From positions 62,001 to 126,000 of the forward strand of contig NZ_JAGKJI010000003.1 of the NCBI RefSeq assembly GCF_020329485.1: a stretch of 64,000 nt of DNA, read 5' to 3'. Each line of letters opens with the position of its first letter. Position 1 is the first letter of the stretch. A model generated the notes under the pieces. It was not told the DNA's origin. It did not search any database and was given only the letters and a program-made list of their open reading frames with translations. Shown one piece after another: positions 26,332 to 34,115 of the stretch. The position numbers and the translations under genes are program-made. The stretch is from Bradyrhizobium cenepequi. Lineage in GTDB: Bacteria; Pseudomonadota; Alphaproteobacteria; Rhizobiales; Xanthobacteraceae.

Positions 26332-27936
26332 TCAGTGAGCGCCGCCGGCGGTGGCGCCCTTTGGCTTGCCGGTCAAGAGGATCGCGATGCCGGCGAGCAC
26401 GAGAATGAAGCCCAGCACGGCGAATGTATCGCTATATCCCAACACCAGCGCCTGGCGCTTGACGATGTTGCCGAGCGCGATGATGGCCTGGTGTCGCGCG
26501 GCGGCTGGATCGGCCATGCCATGGGCCATGAAGTAGTTCGTCATCTCGGCGATGCGCTCGCGCACCACGTCGCGGCCGAGATCAACCGACTGGCCGATGA
26601 TGTTGGAGTGGAACTGCTCGCGCTTGGTGGCGATGGTCGCAAGCAGCGCGGTGCCGATCGCGCCGCCGAGATTGCGCATCATGTTGGAGATGCCGGAGGC
26701 CGCCGCGGCATCCTGCGGCGCCACGCTGCCGAGGCTTACAGCGCTGAGCGGCGCCAGCATCAAAGCCTGGCCGATGGCGCGCACGATGTTGGGAACGAAG
26801 AGCTGGTCGCCGGCATAGTTGAGCGACATCTGGGTGTTCATGAAGCAGCTTGCCGCGAACAGCGCCATCCCGACGAAGGCGATATAACGGGCGTCGAAGC
26901 GCTGCATCAGTTTCGGCACCAGCGGGATCAGGATCAGCTGCGGCAGGCCGGTCCACGCCAGCACCTGGCCGATCTGCTCGGCGTTGTAGAGTTGGACCTG
27001 GCCGAGATAGGCCGGCAGCAGATAGACGGAGCCGAACAGCGCAAAGCCGACGAATACCGCTGATATCGTGCCGAAGCCGAAGCTGCGCTGGGCGAGCAGC
27101 CGCAGCCGGATCAGCGGCTTCTCCACCACGAGTTCGATGATCACGAACAGCGACAGGCTGATGGCGGCGACAATAGCAAGCTTCACGATGCAGGGCGAGC
27201 CGAACCAGTCGTCCTTGTTGCCTTCCTCCAGCACCGTCTGCAGTGCCGAGAGGCCGATCGCCATGGTCGCGATCCCGAGCCAGTCGCCCTCGCGCAGCAG
27301 CCCGAGCTGCATCGGCTGCCGCTCCAGCGTGAAATAGAGCATGGTCACCATGATTGCGGTCGGCACCACATTGACGAAAAAGATGGTCTGCCAGCCGTAG
27401 TTCTCGGTGAGATAGCCGCCGATGGTCGGTCCGATCGCCGGCGCAAAGGTGACGGCGATCGAGAACATCGCGAGCCCGATCGGCTGTTGCACCTTGGGCA
27501 GCTTGGTGAACACCAGCGTGAACGCCATCGGGATCAGGACGCCGCCGAAAAAGCCCTGCAACGCGCGCATCGCGATCATCGACGGCAGGTCATGGGTGAA
27601 GGCGCAGGCGATCGAGAAGATCGCAAACAGCGTCGCATGGCCGATCATGATGTTGCGGAACGAGAACACGCGGCTGAGATAGTCGGTGAGCGGAATCACC
27701 ACGATCTCGCCGATCAGGTACGACGTCGAGATCCAGGAGCCGTTGTCGACCCCGGTGCCGATGCCGCCCTCGATGTTGAGCAGCGAGGCGTTGGTGATCT
27801 GGATGTTGAGGATCGCCATGAAGGCACCGATCATGGCGGCGAACACGGAGACCCAGACGGTGGCGCTGGCGCGATCCGCATTGACAGGGGCCGCACGCGG
27901 CAGGGGTGCTGTAGCCGATAGTGTAAGGTCCGACAT
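26332..27936 (-). CDS. DHA2-family multidrug efflux MFS transporter (EmrB-like)
   Basis: This 534-residue protein is a 14-helix major facilitator of the EmrB/QacA type. The family motifs include SYLIGEIVVIPLTDYLSRVF after helix 2, MRALQGFFGGVLIPMAF, and the antiporter motif C region AIGPTIGGYLTENYGW. The start at 27936 has GGAGG eight bases upstream and lies four bases after the stop of the HlyD/EmrA-like gene. Together the two would form the inner-membrane and periplasmic parts of a tripartite efflux pump; the outer-membrane TolC-like part is not encoded nearby. Regulation is probably by the divergent TetR gene. Confidence 0.9.
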   Translation of the reverse strand: MSDLTLSATAPLPRAAPVNADRASATVWVSVFAAMIGAFMAILNIQITNASLLNIEGGIGTGVDNGSWISTSYLIGEIVVIPLTDYLSRVFSFRNIMIGHATLFAIFSIACAFTHDLPSMIAMRALQGFFGGVLIPMAFTLVFTKLPKVQQPIGLAMFSIAVTFAPAIGPTIGGYLTENYGWQTIFFVNVVPTAIMVTMLYFTLERQPMQLGLLREGDWLGIATMAIGLSALQTVLEEGNKDDWFGSPCIVKLAIVAAISLSLFVIIELVVEKPLIRLRLLAQRSFGFGTISAVFVGFALFGSVYLLPAYLGQVQLYNAEQIGQVLAWTGLPQLILIPLVPKLMQRFDARYIAFVGMALFAASCFMNTQMSLNYAGDQLFVPNIVRAIGQALMLAPLSAVSLGSVAPQDAAAASGISNMMRNLGGAIGTALLATIATKREQFHSNIIGQSVDLGRDVVRERIAEMTNYFMAHGMADPAAARHQAIIALGNIVKRQALVLGYSDTFAVLGFILVLAGIAILLTGKPKGATAGGAH

Positions 27937-27940
27937 GGCG

Positions 27941-29143
27941 TCACCTCCGGGCAATCGAAGTCGCGGGCTTCGGTGTTGCGACCGGCTGCTGGACGGCGTC
28001 GCCGCGCGACTGCGTGTCGATCGTCGGGATCACCGACATGCCCGGGCGCAGTGCGACGGTGGTCTGGTCGAGGACGATCTTCACGGGGATGCGCTGCACC
28101 ACCTTGGTGAAATTGCCGGTGGCGTTATCGGGCGGCAGCAAGGCGAATTCCTGGCCGCTGGCCGGCGCGAGTGAATCGACGTGGCCGTGCACGATTTGGC
28201 CGGGGAACATGTCGACGGAGATATCGGCCTTCTGCCCCTTGCGGACGAAGGTCAGCTGGGTCTCCTTGAAATTCGCCACCACATAGGCGCCGGTCGCGGG
28301 CACCAGCGACATCAATTGCGTGCCGGCCTGCACGAATTGCCCGACGCGCAGCGTGCGGTTGCCGACCACGCCGTCGATCGGCGCTGTAATCGTGGTGTAG
28401 CCGAGGTTCAGCTCGGCCTGTTGTTCGATCGCCTCGGCACGTGCGGTCGCCGCCACGGCTTGCGCGATCTCCGCTTTCAGTAGTTCGACCTGTTTTCGCG
28501 AAGAAGCGAGGTTGGCGATGTCGCGCTGCACCGCGGCTTGCGCGCTGGTGTGGCGCGATTGCGCCTGTTGCGCGTTCTGCACGCTGCCATAGCCCGTGGT
28601 GGCGAGGTCGGTGTAGCGCTTGTTCTCCTGCGCAGCGAAGGTCTGCGTTGCAGTGTCGACGTCGAGCGTCGCCTTCGCAGCCTCGATCACCGCCTGCTGA
28701 ACATCGAGCTGCGCGCGCTTGCCGGCAACCGCAGCACGGGCTGCTTCGACGTCGGCCTTGGCCTGGTTCAGCGCCACTTTGAAATCGCGCTCGTCGATCC
28801 GCGCCAGCACCTGGCCGGCCTTCACGCGCTCATTGTCGCCGACCAGCACCGCGCTGAGATAGCCCGAGACCTTCGGCGCGATCGTGGTGTTATCGGCTTT
28901 GACATACGCGTCGTCGGTGGAGACGAGGAAACGGCCGACAGTCCAGTAATCCCAGCCATACCAGGCGGCGCCCGATAGCGCGGCGATGGCGAGGCCGGCA
29001 AAAGCGACCAGCCGCAGCTTGCCCTTGATCGAGGCCGACGCACTCGGGGCGGGGATGACTGGCTCGGGCGTCGGTGCCAGCCGCTGCACCTCGGCAGCCG
29101 ATATCGGGCGCTCGATCTCCAGAATCGGGGAATGCTGGTTCAT
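27941..29143 (-). CDS. EmrA/HlyD-family membrane fusion protein
   Basis: This 400-residue periplasmic adaptor has one N-terminal transmembrane helix (residues about 45-65, LRLVAFAGLAIAALSGAAWYG). A biotinyl-lipoyl-like half (VSTDDAYVKADNTTIAPKVSG), a helical hairpin with Ala/Gln-rich coiled coils (about 125-235) and the second half GYTTITAPIDGVVGNRTLRVG follow. The C-terminal beta-barrel includes VVANFKETQLTFVRKGQKA. It links the EmrB-like pump to an outer-membrane channel. AATCTGGAGGG lies before the ATG at 29143. It is the first gene of the efflux operon and is divergent from the TetR gene. Confidence 0.9.
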   Translation of the reverse strand: MNQHSPILEIERPISAAEVQRLAPTPEPVIPAPSASASIKGKLRLVAFAGLAIAALSGAAWYGWDYWTVGRFLVSTDDAYVKADNTTIAPKVSGYLSAVLVGDNERVKAGQVLARIDERDFKVALNQAKADVEAARAAVAGKRAQLDVQQAVIEAAKATLDVDTATQTFAAQENKRYTDLATTGYGSVQNAQQAQSRHTSAQAAVQRDIANLASSRKQVELLKAEIAQAVAATARAEAIEQQAELNLGYTTITAPIDGVVGNRTLRVGQFVQAGTQLMSLVPATGAYVVANFKETQLTFVRKGQKADISVDMFPGQIVHGHVDSLAPASGQEFALLPPDNATGNFTKVVQRIPVKIVLDQTTVALRPGMSVIPTIDTQSRGDAVQQPVATPKPATSIARR

Positions 29144-29253
29144 GACGGCCCTCCAGATTTTTTATCCCCCTGCCAAGACTGGACAATTTCCGTCAGACGG
29201 GCGTGGGATAATTAGGAAACTTGATGTTTTCCAAAATAGGCGCCATATTGGGT

Positions 29254-29271
29254 CTGTCAATGGAATGACAG
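29254..29271. promoter_or_regulatory. Candidate TetR operator of the efflux operon
   Basis: CTGTCA-ATGGAA-TGACAG is a perfect inverted repeat with six-base arms and a six-base spacer. It is centred in the 156-base gap between the emrA-like gene and the divergent TetR gene, 29 bases before the TetR start. This is the usual size and place of a TetR-family operator. A second, imperfect dyad (GGAAAC ... GTTTTCC, 29215-29232) lies beside it. Confidence 0.55.
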
Positions 29272-29299
29272 TCGTCATATTAAAGCATGGCTCAGCGGC

Positions 29300-29989
29300 A
29301 TGATGGTTACGACAAAGCAGGGCAGAGCGGACAAAAGCGGTGCGGCACCCGAACGGCGCAGCCGGGGCAGGCCGCCGTTACGCTCCGATGACGAGACGCG
29401 TACCATGATCTACGAGGCGGCGCGGCGCGAATTTGCCGCCAGCGGTTTCGCCGCGACCAACATGGACGACGTGGCGCGCCGCGCCGGCATCTCCACGAAA
29501 ACGCTCTACCGGCTCGTTCCCGGCAAGCAGGCCCTGTTCGAGGGAATGGTCGCGGACCGGATGGACCGGTTCGTTTCGGGCGTGCGGCTGCGCGCCTGCG
29601 ACGGCAGCAACATCAAAGGCGCGCTACGTGAGGCTTGCGTTGCCTGCGCCGAGCTAATCCTGGATAGCGAGGTGATTGCACTGCAGCGTCTCATCCTCGC
29701 CGACAGCGATAGATTTCCCGATATCGCCGAGACTTTTTACAAGATTGCGATGCGGCGAACGGTGTCCACGCTGGCAAATTGGCTGCGGACGCAACACGAG
29801 CGCGGTCTGATCACGCTTCGGCAGATCGATCCGGAGACGGCAGCTGGTATGCTGCTTGGCATGCTCGTCTTCGAGCCACAACGCGCGGTGGTGTTCGGTC
29901 GTCAGGCGTCGCCTGATCGCGCCCAACTCGAGCGTCGCGCCGAGGCCTGTGCATCTCTGTTCCTCGAGGGATGCGCCGTCCGTGGCTGA
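29300..29989 (+). CDS. TetR-family regulator
   Basis: This 229-residue protein has a basic, Gly/Arg-rich N-terminal tail (RRSRGRPPLRSDD) and the TetR helix-turn-helix FAASGFAATNMDDVARRAGIS with TKTLYRLVPGKQALF (residues about 35-85). The C-terminal helical domain is of the AcrR/RutR-like type that binds ligands and dimerises. It is divergent from the EmrAB-like efflux operon, and the inverted repeat at 29254-29271 lies just upstream. Repression of the pump and of itself, relieved by a pump substrate, is the likely mechanism. Two adjacent ATG codons (29300, 29303) are possible starts. Confidence 0.88.
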   Translation: MMVTTKQGRADKSGAAPERRSRGRPPLRSDDETRTMIYEAARREFAASGFAATNMDDVARRAGISTKTLYRLVPGKQALFEGMVADRMDRFVSGVRLRACDGSNIKGALREACVACAELILDSEVIALQRLILADSDRFPDIAETFYKIAMRRTVSTLANWLRTQHERGLITLRQIDPETAAGMLLGMLVFEPQRAVVFGRQASPDRAQLERRAEACASLFLEGCAVRG

Positions 29990-30087
29990 CCTGTGGAGAC
30001 CTGTCTCAATTGGGTCCATGGGTGGAACTTCATCCGGGGTTCCCGGCTTGTCAAAGTCGGGCTCGGGCGTCTCGTCACGGCACAGAC

Positions 30088-30447
30088 ATGGCGCGCATAA
30101 ATCTGGTTCGGATCTCGGTCCTGACAATTCTCCTCGTCGTTCCAACGGGAACCCTGATGGCCCGTGACGATGGACGTTATTCCAATTCGCCACTCAAACC
30201 CTGGTTCGACAGCCTGAAGAGCAGGCTCGGGCCTTGCTGCTCGGATGCCGACGGCGTCGCGGTGGCTGATCCGGATTGGGACTCGAAGGATGGGCACTAC
30301 CGGGTCCGGCTGGAGGGACAATGGATCATGGTGCCCGACGACGCCGTGATCACCGAGCCGAACCGCGCCGGCCGGACCATGGTGTGGCCGATGAAAGGCA
30401 GCACGGGAATCACGATCCGCTGCTTCCTCCCGGGCAGCATGACGTAG
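30088..30447 (+). CDS. Secreted hypothetical protein
   Basis: This 119-residue protein has a Sec signal peptide (RISVLTILLVVPTGTLMA) and a compact mature domain containing NSPLKPWFDSLKSRLGPCCS, DGHYRVRLEGQWIMVPDDAV and a final cysteine in ITIRCFLPGSMT. Three cysteines in the mature part may form a disulphide. From memory, similar secreted proteins are widespread and uncharacterised in Bradyrhizobium. The ATG at 30088 starts the signal peptide; the frame is open further upstream but that part is not coding-like. It is convergent with the SDR gene at 30581, with a palindromic repeat between them. Confidence 0.7.
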   Translation: MARINLVRISVLTILLVVPTGTLMARDDGRYSNSPLKPWFDSLKSRLGPCCSDADGVAVADPDWDSKDGHYRVRLEGQWIMVPDDAVITEPNRAGRTMVWPMKGSTGITIRCFLPGSMT

Positions 30448-30459
30448 AGGTTTTGTGCG

Positions 30460-30550
30460 CGTAGCCCGGGTGGAGCGAACGCGTAACCCGGGACGCCTGC
30501 ATGCGCCGTCGCCAGGCCCGGGGTTGCGCTGGCGCTTCACCCGGGCTACG
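30460..30550. repeat. Palindromic intergenic repeat (type 1)
   Basis: CGTAGCCCGGGT (30460-30471) and its exact reverse complement at 30539-30550 bound a GC-rich element with inner complementary blocks. It lies between two convergent genes, where it could also terminate transcription from both sides. This sequence type is common in Bradyrhizobium intergenic DNA. Confidence 0.7.
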
Positions 30551-30580
30551 GCCCTCGATCATTGCAAGCGCGAATGGCCG

Positions 30581-31342
30581 CTAAAACGACTCCGCCCAGG
30601 GGCGCAGGTCGAGCTCAAGGGTCCAGGCGCTGCGGTGCTGATGATGCAGCACCCAGTAGGCCTCGGCGATCGCGGCGATGTTGAGGAGGCCGTCGGGTCC
30701 GCGCTCCTCCTTCAATTGTGGGCGAAAAGTCAGGAGGCGATCACCTTCGATGCCGCCGTCGATCACGACATGGCCGACATGGATGCCTTGGGGGCCGAAT
30801 TCCCGTGCGATGCTCTGTGCCATCGCACGCAGTGCAGCCTTGGCGGCGGCAAACGGCGCGAAATGGGCCTTGCCGCGCAGCGAGCCGCTTGCGCCTGTGA
30901 ACACCAGCGTGCCGCCGCCACGCGAAAGCAGCGCGGGGATTGCGGCCTGTGCCAGGTGAAAGCCGCCGAGCGCGTGCTCGCGCCAATGTGACTCGAACTG
31001 CTCCTCGGTCACCTTCAGGAAAGGCGCCCACCGGTTCGAGCCGGCATTGTGCACCGCCATCGCAAGCGGCGCGAGCTGTTGTTGCGCCGCCTCGACGAAG
31101 CGCGCGACATCGGCGGGCTTGGAGACGTCGCCGACGACATGGGCGACCTTGGCGCCGGCGGCCGCAAGCTCCGCGGCGGTCGCCGTAAGCTTCTCGGCAT
31201 TGCGGCCGGCGATTGCGACTGGATATCCGCCCGCGGCGAACCGGCGAGCGATCGCAGCGCCCACCCCCTGCGACGCGCCGACGCCCGCGATCAACACGCT
31301 GCCTTGCGGGGCCCTCGGTTCGAGAACGGATGGGCTGGCCAT
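30581..31342 (-). CDS. SDR-family protein lacking the catalytic tyrosine
   Basis: This 253-residue protein has a Rossmann fold of the short-chain dehydrogenase/reductase family. The nucleotide-binding loop is GVGASQGVGAAIA (residues 20-32) and the NAG motif is at 99-101. The expected active-site Tyr is replaced: the site reads F164-A-A-A-K168, twelve residues after Ser152. The Lys is kept. Loss of Tyr usually abolishes ordinary oxidoreductase activity, so the protein may use another residue, bind a cofactor for a different role, or act on an unusual substrate. AGGAGG lies seven bases before the ATG at 31342. It is monocistronic. Confidence 0.8.
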   Translation of the reverse strand: MASPSVLEPRAPQGSVLIAGVGASQGVGAAIARRFAAGGYPVAIAGRNAEKLTATAAELAAAGAKVAHVVGDVSKPADVARFVEAAQQQLAPLAMAVHNAGSNRWAPFLKVTEEQFESHWREHALGGFHLAQAAIPALLSRGGGTLVFTGASGSLRGKAHFAPFAAAKAALRAMAQSIAREFGPQGIHVGHVVIDGGIEGDRLLTFRPQLKEERGPDGLLNIAAIAEAYWVLHHQHRSAWTLELDLRPWAESF

Positions 31343-31468
31343 GATTCATCCTCCTGGCTTTGAATGACGGAGATAATACTAGCGGGAGGATATAGACGTG
31401 ACCTCACGTCAATGCGAGACACACTGACGTGCTCTTGAAGTCTGGATTAGGTCCTCAGGGCCCCTCTA

Positions 31469-31517
31469 GAGCATGATCCGGAAAAGTGGAAACCGGTTTT
31501 CCGAAAAGATCATGCTC
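31469..31517. repeat. Palindromic intergenic repeat (GAGCATGATC type)
   Basis: GAGCATGATC (31469-31478) and GATCATGCTC (31508-31517) form perfect ten-base arms. The interior also pairs in part (CGGAAAAG, CGGTTTTCCG). It is a well-known rhizobial intergenic palindrome type and lies upstream of the SDR gene and downstream of the SulP gene. Confidence 0.75.
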
Positions 31518-31527
31518 AAACAATAAC

Positions 31528-31570
31528 CTAAAGCGCGATGATGATTCATCCTCATCTCATTGCGCTTTAG
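31528..31570. terminator. Hairpin at the end of the SulP gene
   Basis: CTAAAGCGC (31528-31536) pairs perfectly with GCGCTTTAG (31562-31570), which contains the SulP stop codon (31567-31569). The loop has further ATGAT/ATCAT complementarity. It is probably part of the adjacent repeat and may terminate the SulP transcript, although there is no long T run. Confidence 0.45.
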
Positions 31571-32847
31571 GCGTCTTCCGCCTTTTGCGGGTTCCCAAGC
31601 TTCGCGAACAGCACGGCGAGGACACAGCCTGCGACGATGCCGAAAGTGAGATCCTTGAAGATCGTCAGTGCGAAGGTCGGCACCAGCACCACGCCGCTGC
31701 GCCAGTCCTTCACCAGGCGGACGAACTCCTCCTTCTCCGCCATGTACCAGCAAACCACGACCAGGACGCCGGCGAGCGCCCCGAGCGGGATGTAGCGCGC
31801 CAAGGGCGCTGCGACGAGCATGAACAGGAGGAGATAGACGGAATGCAGCATGCCGGACAGCGGGCTGCGGCCGCCGGCGCGGATATTGGTCGCCGTGCGC
31901 GCGATGGTGCCGGTGACGCTGACGCCGCCGAACAAAGCGGAGGCAATGTTGGCAATGCCTTGTGCGACCAGCTCCATGTTCGAGCGGTGTTTACGACCGG
32001 TCATGCTGTCGGCGACTTTTGCCGACAGCAGGCTTTCGACGCCGCCGAGCAGCGTGAACGAGAACGCCGCTGGCAAGACCTGCAGCAGGAGATCGTATGA
32101 GAACTCCGGCACATGCGGCGCCGACAGGCTCTGGGGGATTTCACCGAAACGGGTGCCGATGGTCTCGATCGGCAGTTGCAGCACCAGCGCTACGACCGAG
32201 GCGATCGCAATGGCAATCAGCATGCCCGGCCAGGTCGGCCGCCACTGCCGCAACACGAAGATCACCGCGGCGGTGCCTGCGCCAATGCCAAGTGCGGACC
32301 AGTTCAGGGTTGGAAGCGCCTGGCCGAGTACGATCAGCTTGGCAAGCAGGGGCCCCGGTTCGGGACCGGCGAGCGTCAGGCCAAACAAATCCGTGATCTG
32401 GCTCGCAAAGATGGTCACCGCGATGCCGCAAGTGAAGCCGACGGTCACAGGATGCGGCATGTAGCGGATCAGCGATCCGAGACCCGTCGCGCCGACCACG
32501 GTCAGCATCACGCCGGACACCAGCACCGTCAGCAACAGACCATTCAGGCCGAGCTGGGCGACGGTTGCCGCCACCAGCACGATGAAGGCGCCGGCCGGTC
32601 CGCCGATCTGAAACCGGCTTCCACCGAGCGCGGATACCAGGAAACCGCCGATGATGGCGGTGAAAAGCCCTCGTTCCGGCGTCACCCCGGAGGCCACCGC
32701 GATCGCCATCGAGAGCGGCAGCGCGACCACGGCCACGGTGAGGCCCGCAACGGCATCCTGGCGGAGCTTATCGAGATTGTAGCCTTCGCCCAGGGTGGTA
32801 ACGAGTTTTGGGCGATAGAGGTGGGCCGTCGAAGTACCGTCAGGCAT
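31567..32847 (-). CDS. SulP-family anion transporter without STAS domain
   Basis: This 426-residue permease has about ten to twelve hydrophobic segments and the SulP signatures LRQDAVAGLTVAVVALPLSMA, GPAGAFIVLVAATV and the late FGGVSVTGTIARTATNIRAG. Family members carry sulfate, bicarbonate or dicarboxylates. Most bacterial SulP proteins end in a cytoplasmic STAS domain of about 100 residues. This one stops soon after the last helix (VLAVLFAKLGNPQKAEDA), so the domain is missing. The frame is intact and the stop is inside a palindromic repeat, so the loss may have come from insertion of the repeat. Length and lack of STAS suggest altered regulation. Confidence 0.85.
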   Translation of the reverse strand: MPDGTSTAHLYRPKLVTTLGEGYNLDKLRQDAVAGLTVAVVALPLSMAIAVASGVTPERGLFTAIIGGFLVSALGGSRFQIGGPAGAFIVLVAATVAQLGLNGLLLTVLVSGVMLTVVGATGLGSLIRYMPHPVTVGFTCGIAVTIFASQITDLFGLTLAGPEPGPLLAKLIVLGQALPTLNWSALGIGAGTAAVIFVLRQWRPTWPGMLIAIAIASVVALVLQLPIETIGTRFGEIPQSLSAPHVPEFSYDLLLQVLPAAFSFTLLGGVESLLSAKVADSMTGRKHRSNMELVAQGIANIASALFGGVSVTGTIARTATNIRAGGRSPLSGMLHSVYLLLFMLVAAPLARYIPLGALAGVLVVVCWYMAEKEEFVRLVKDWRSGVVLVPTFALTIFKDLTFGIVAGCVLAVLFAKLGNPQKAEDA

Positions 32848-32970
32848 GCTGTCAACCAGGAGGAGTGGAAGTTTCTTGATTGGAAACTAGCCGAATCGTG
32901 CAGTGCAAGAAAATGCGCACGATCAACAAACCTGCCCGGACAAATACGGGGTTGACCGCATTTCTCCCGC

Positions 32971-33867
32971 CTAGGATGCAATCTTTCGATATGCCGCCGT
33001 TGCGCGCCGGAGCAGCCGGCTTTTTTCCTTGCGATCGAGCAGCTCGAGCGGTTTGCGCTGGCGGCCCGCGCGGCTCGTCCCGGCGCGTTGTTGCAGCTCT
33101 GCCACGAGCGCCCGCGCAGCCTCGGCATCGTGAAGTTCGCCGAGGATCTGCTGCGCCTTGCGCAGTTGCTTCAGGATTGCCCGCCACCGCGCAAAATCGT
33201 TTTTCGGCAGCACGTCTTCAGAGAACTCGATTGCATAGCGCAGCCATTTGCTGGCCAAGCGGACCCGGTGCTGTTTGCGCTTGCCCATTCCCTGCAGGCC
33301 GCGACTCTTGTTGACGAGCTTTTCATGCCAGCCGGCGAGCCGGCGTGCGTGGTACTTGAAGGCTGGCGATGCCCGGAGTCTCACCAGGCGATGGCCGCTC
33401 ATATCGGACCATGGGCCATGATTGACCCAGTTGACCATGTCCTCGAACCAGAGGCGATAGCGATCTGACATCAGTACCCGCCGTAGTTGTCGCTGGCTCT
33501 CGACCCGGGCCGTCCTGAACAGCCGTTCGCGCGGGGCGTTCTCGATCGCCACGTCGAGGTCGCGCGTCGCGCCAAGATATCCGTTCAGCCATTTCAGCTC
33601 GGACTTCAGGCGCGTCCATTCGGAATCCTCCACCATCGGCTCGAAGAAGGCGATCGCCGCGCGCAGGCGGGTCAGCGCCACGCGCGTTTGATGCACCGCA
33701 ACGGTATCGCCGTTACGGACGCCGCGATGGTGAGCCTTGACGTCTTCGAGACAGGCGGAAGCAACGAGACGAAATACGGTCGCGCAGGGCATTTCGCCGC
33801 TCAACTGCGGGCGAGCCCGCTTGGGGCGAAATATGCGCTCCTTCGCGGACCTTTTCGATCGCTTCAT
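32971..33867 (-). CDS. CHAD-domain protein
   Basis: This 298-residue, strongly basic, all-helical protein matches the CHAD domain (conserved histidine alpha-helical domain), known to bind polyphosphate granules and often found with polyphosphate enzymes. Typical segments are VAVHQTRVALTRLRAAIAFF, YLGATRDLDVAI, LRYAIEFSEDVLP and LGELHDAEAARALVAEL, each carrying conserved His, Arg or Asp. No CYTH domain is fused and no polyphosphate kinase is nearby. The ATG at 33867 (MKRSKRSAKERIF) is preferred; the frame is open upstream to 33930. It is transcribed alone, upstream of the SulP gene on the same strand. Confidence 0.85.
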   Translation of the reverse strand: MKRSKRSAKERIFRPKRARPQLSGEMPCATVFRLVASACLEDVKAHHRGVRNGDTVAVHQTRVALTRLRAAIAFFEPMVEDSEWTRLKSELKWLNGYLGATRDLDVAIENAPRERLFRTARVESQRQLRRVLMSDRYRLWFEDMVNWVNHGPWSDMSGHRLVRLRASPAFKYHARRLAGWHEKLVNKSRGLQGMGKRKQHRVRLASKWLRYAIEFSEDVLPKNDFARWRAILKQLRKAQQILGELHDAEAARALVAELQQRAGTSRAGRQRKPLELLDRKEKSRLLRRATAAYRKIAS

Positions 33868-34115
33868 AAGTGGCTCACGTCCCCGATTGGGATCCGCGAA
33901 TCCTTGTCCGCCGGTTCCTGCCTCGATCAAATGGTTTTTGGCGGCAGGCTGTCAAACAGGCATTGCGCCAGATCAAGCAGCACGCGTCGCACCCGCGAAG
34001 ATCGTCGTGCGGCGCGTTAGCCGGGCGCGGATCTAATCACATGGGCGCGAGACGACAGGAGTATGACGGCTTGAATAAAGTCGTCATACTCAGTGAGGCA
34101 AGTAGAACTGAGCCG

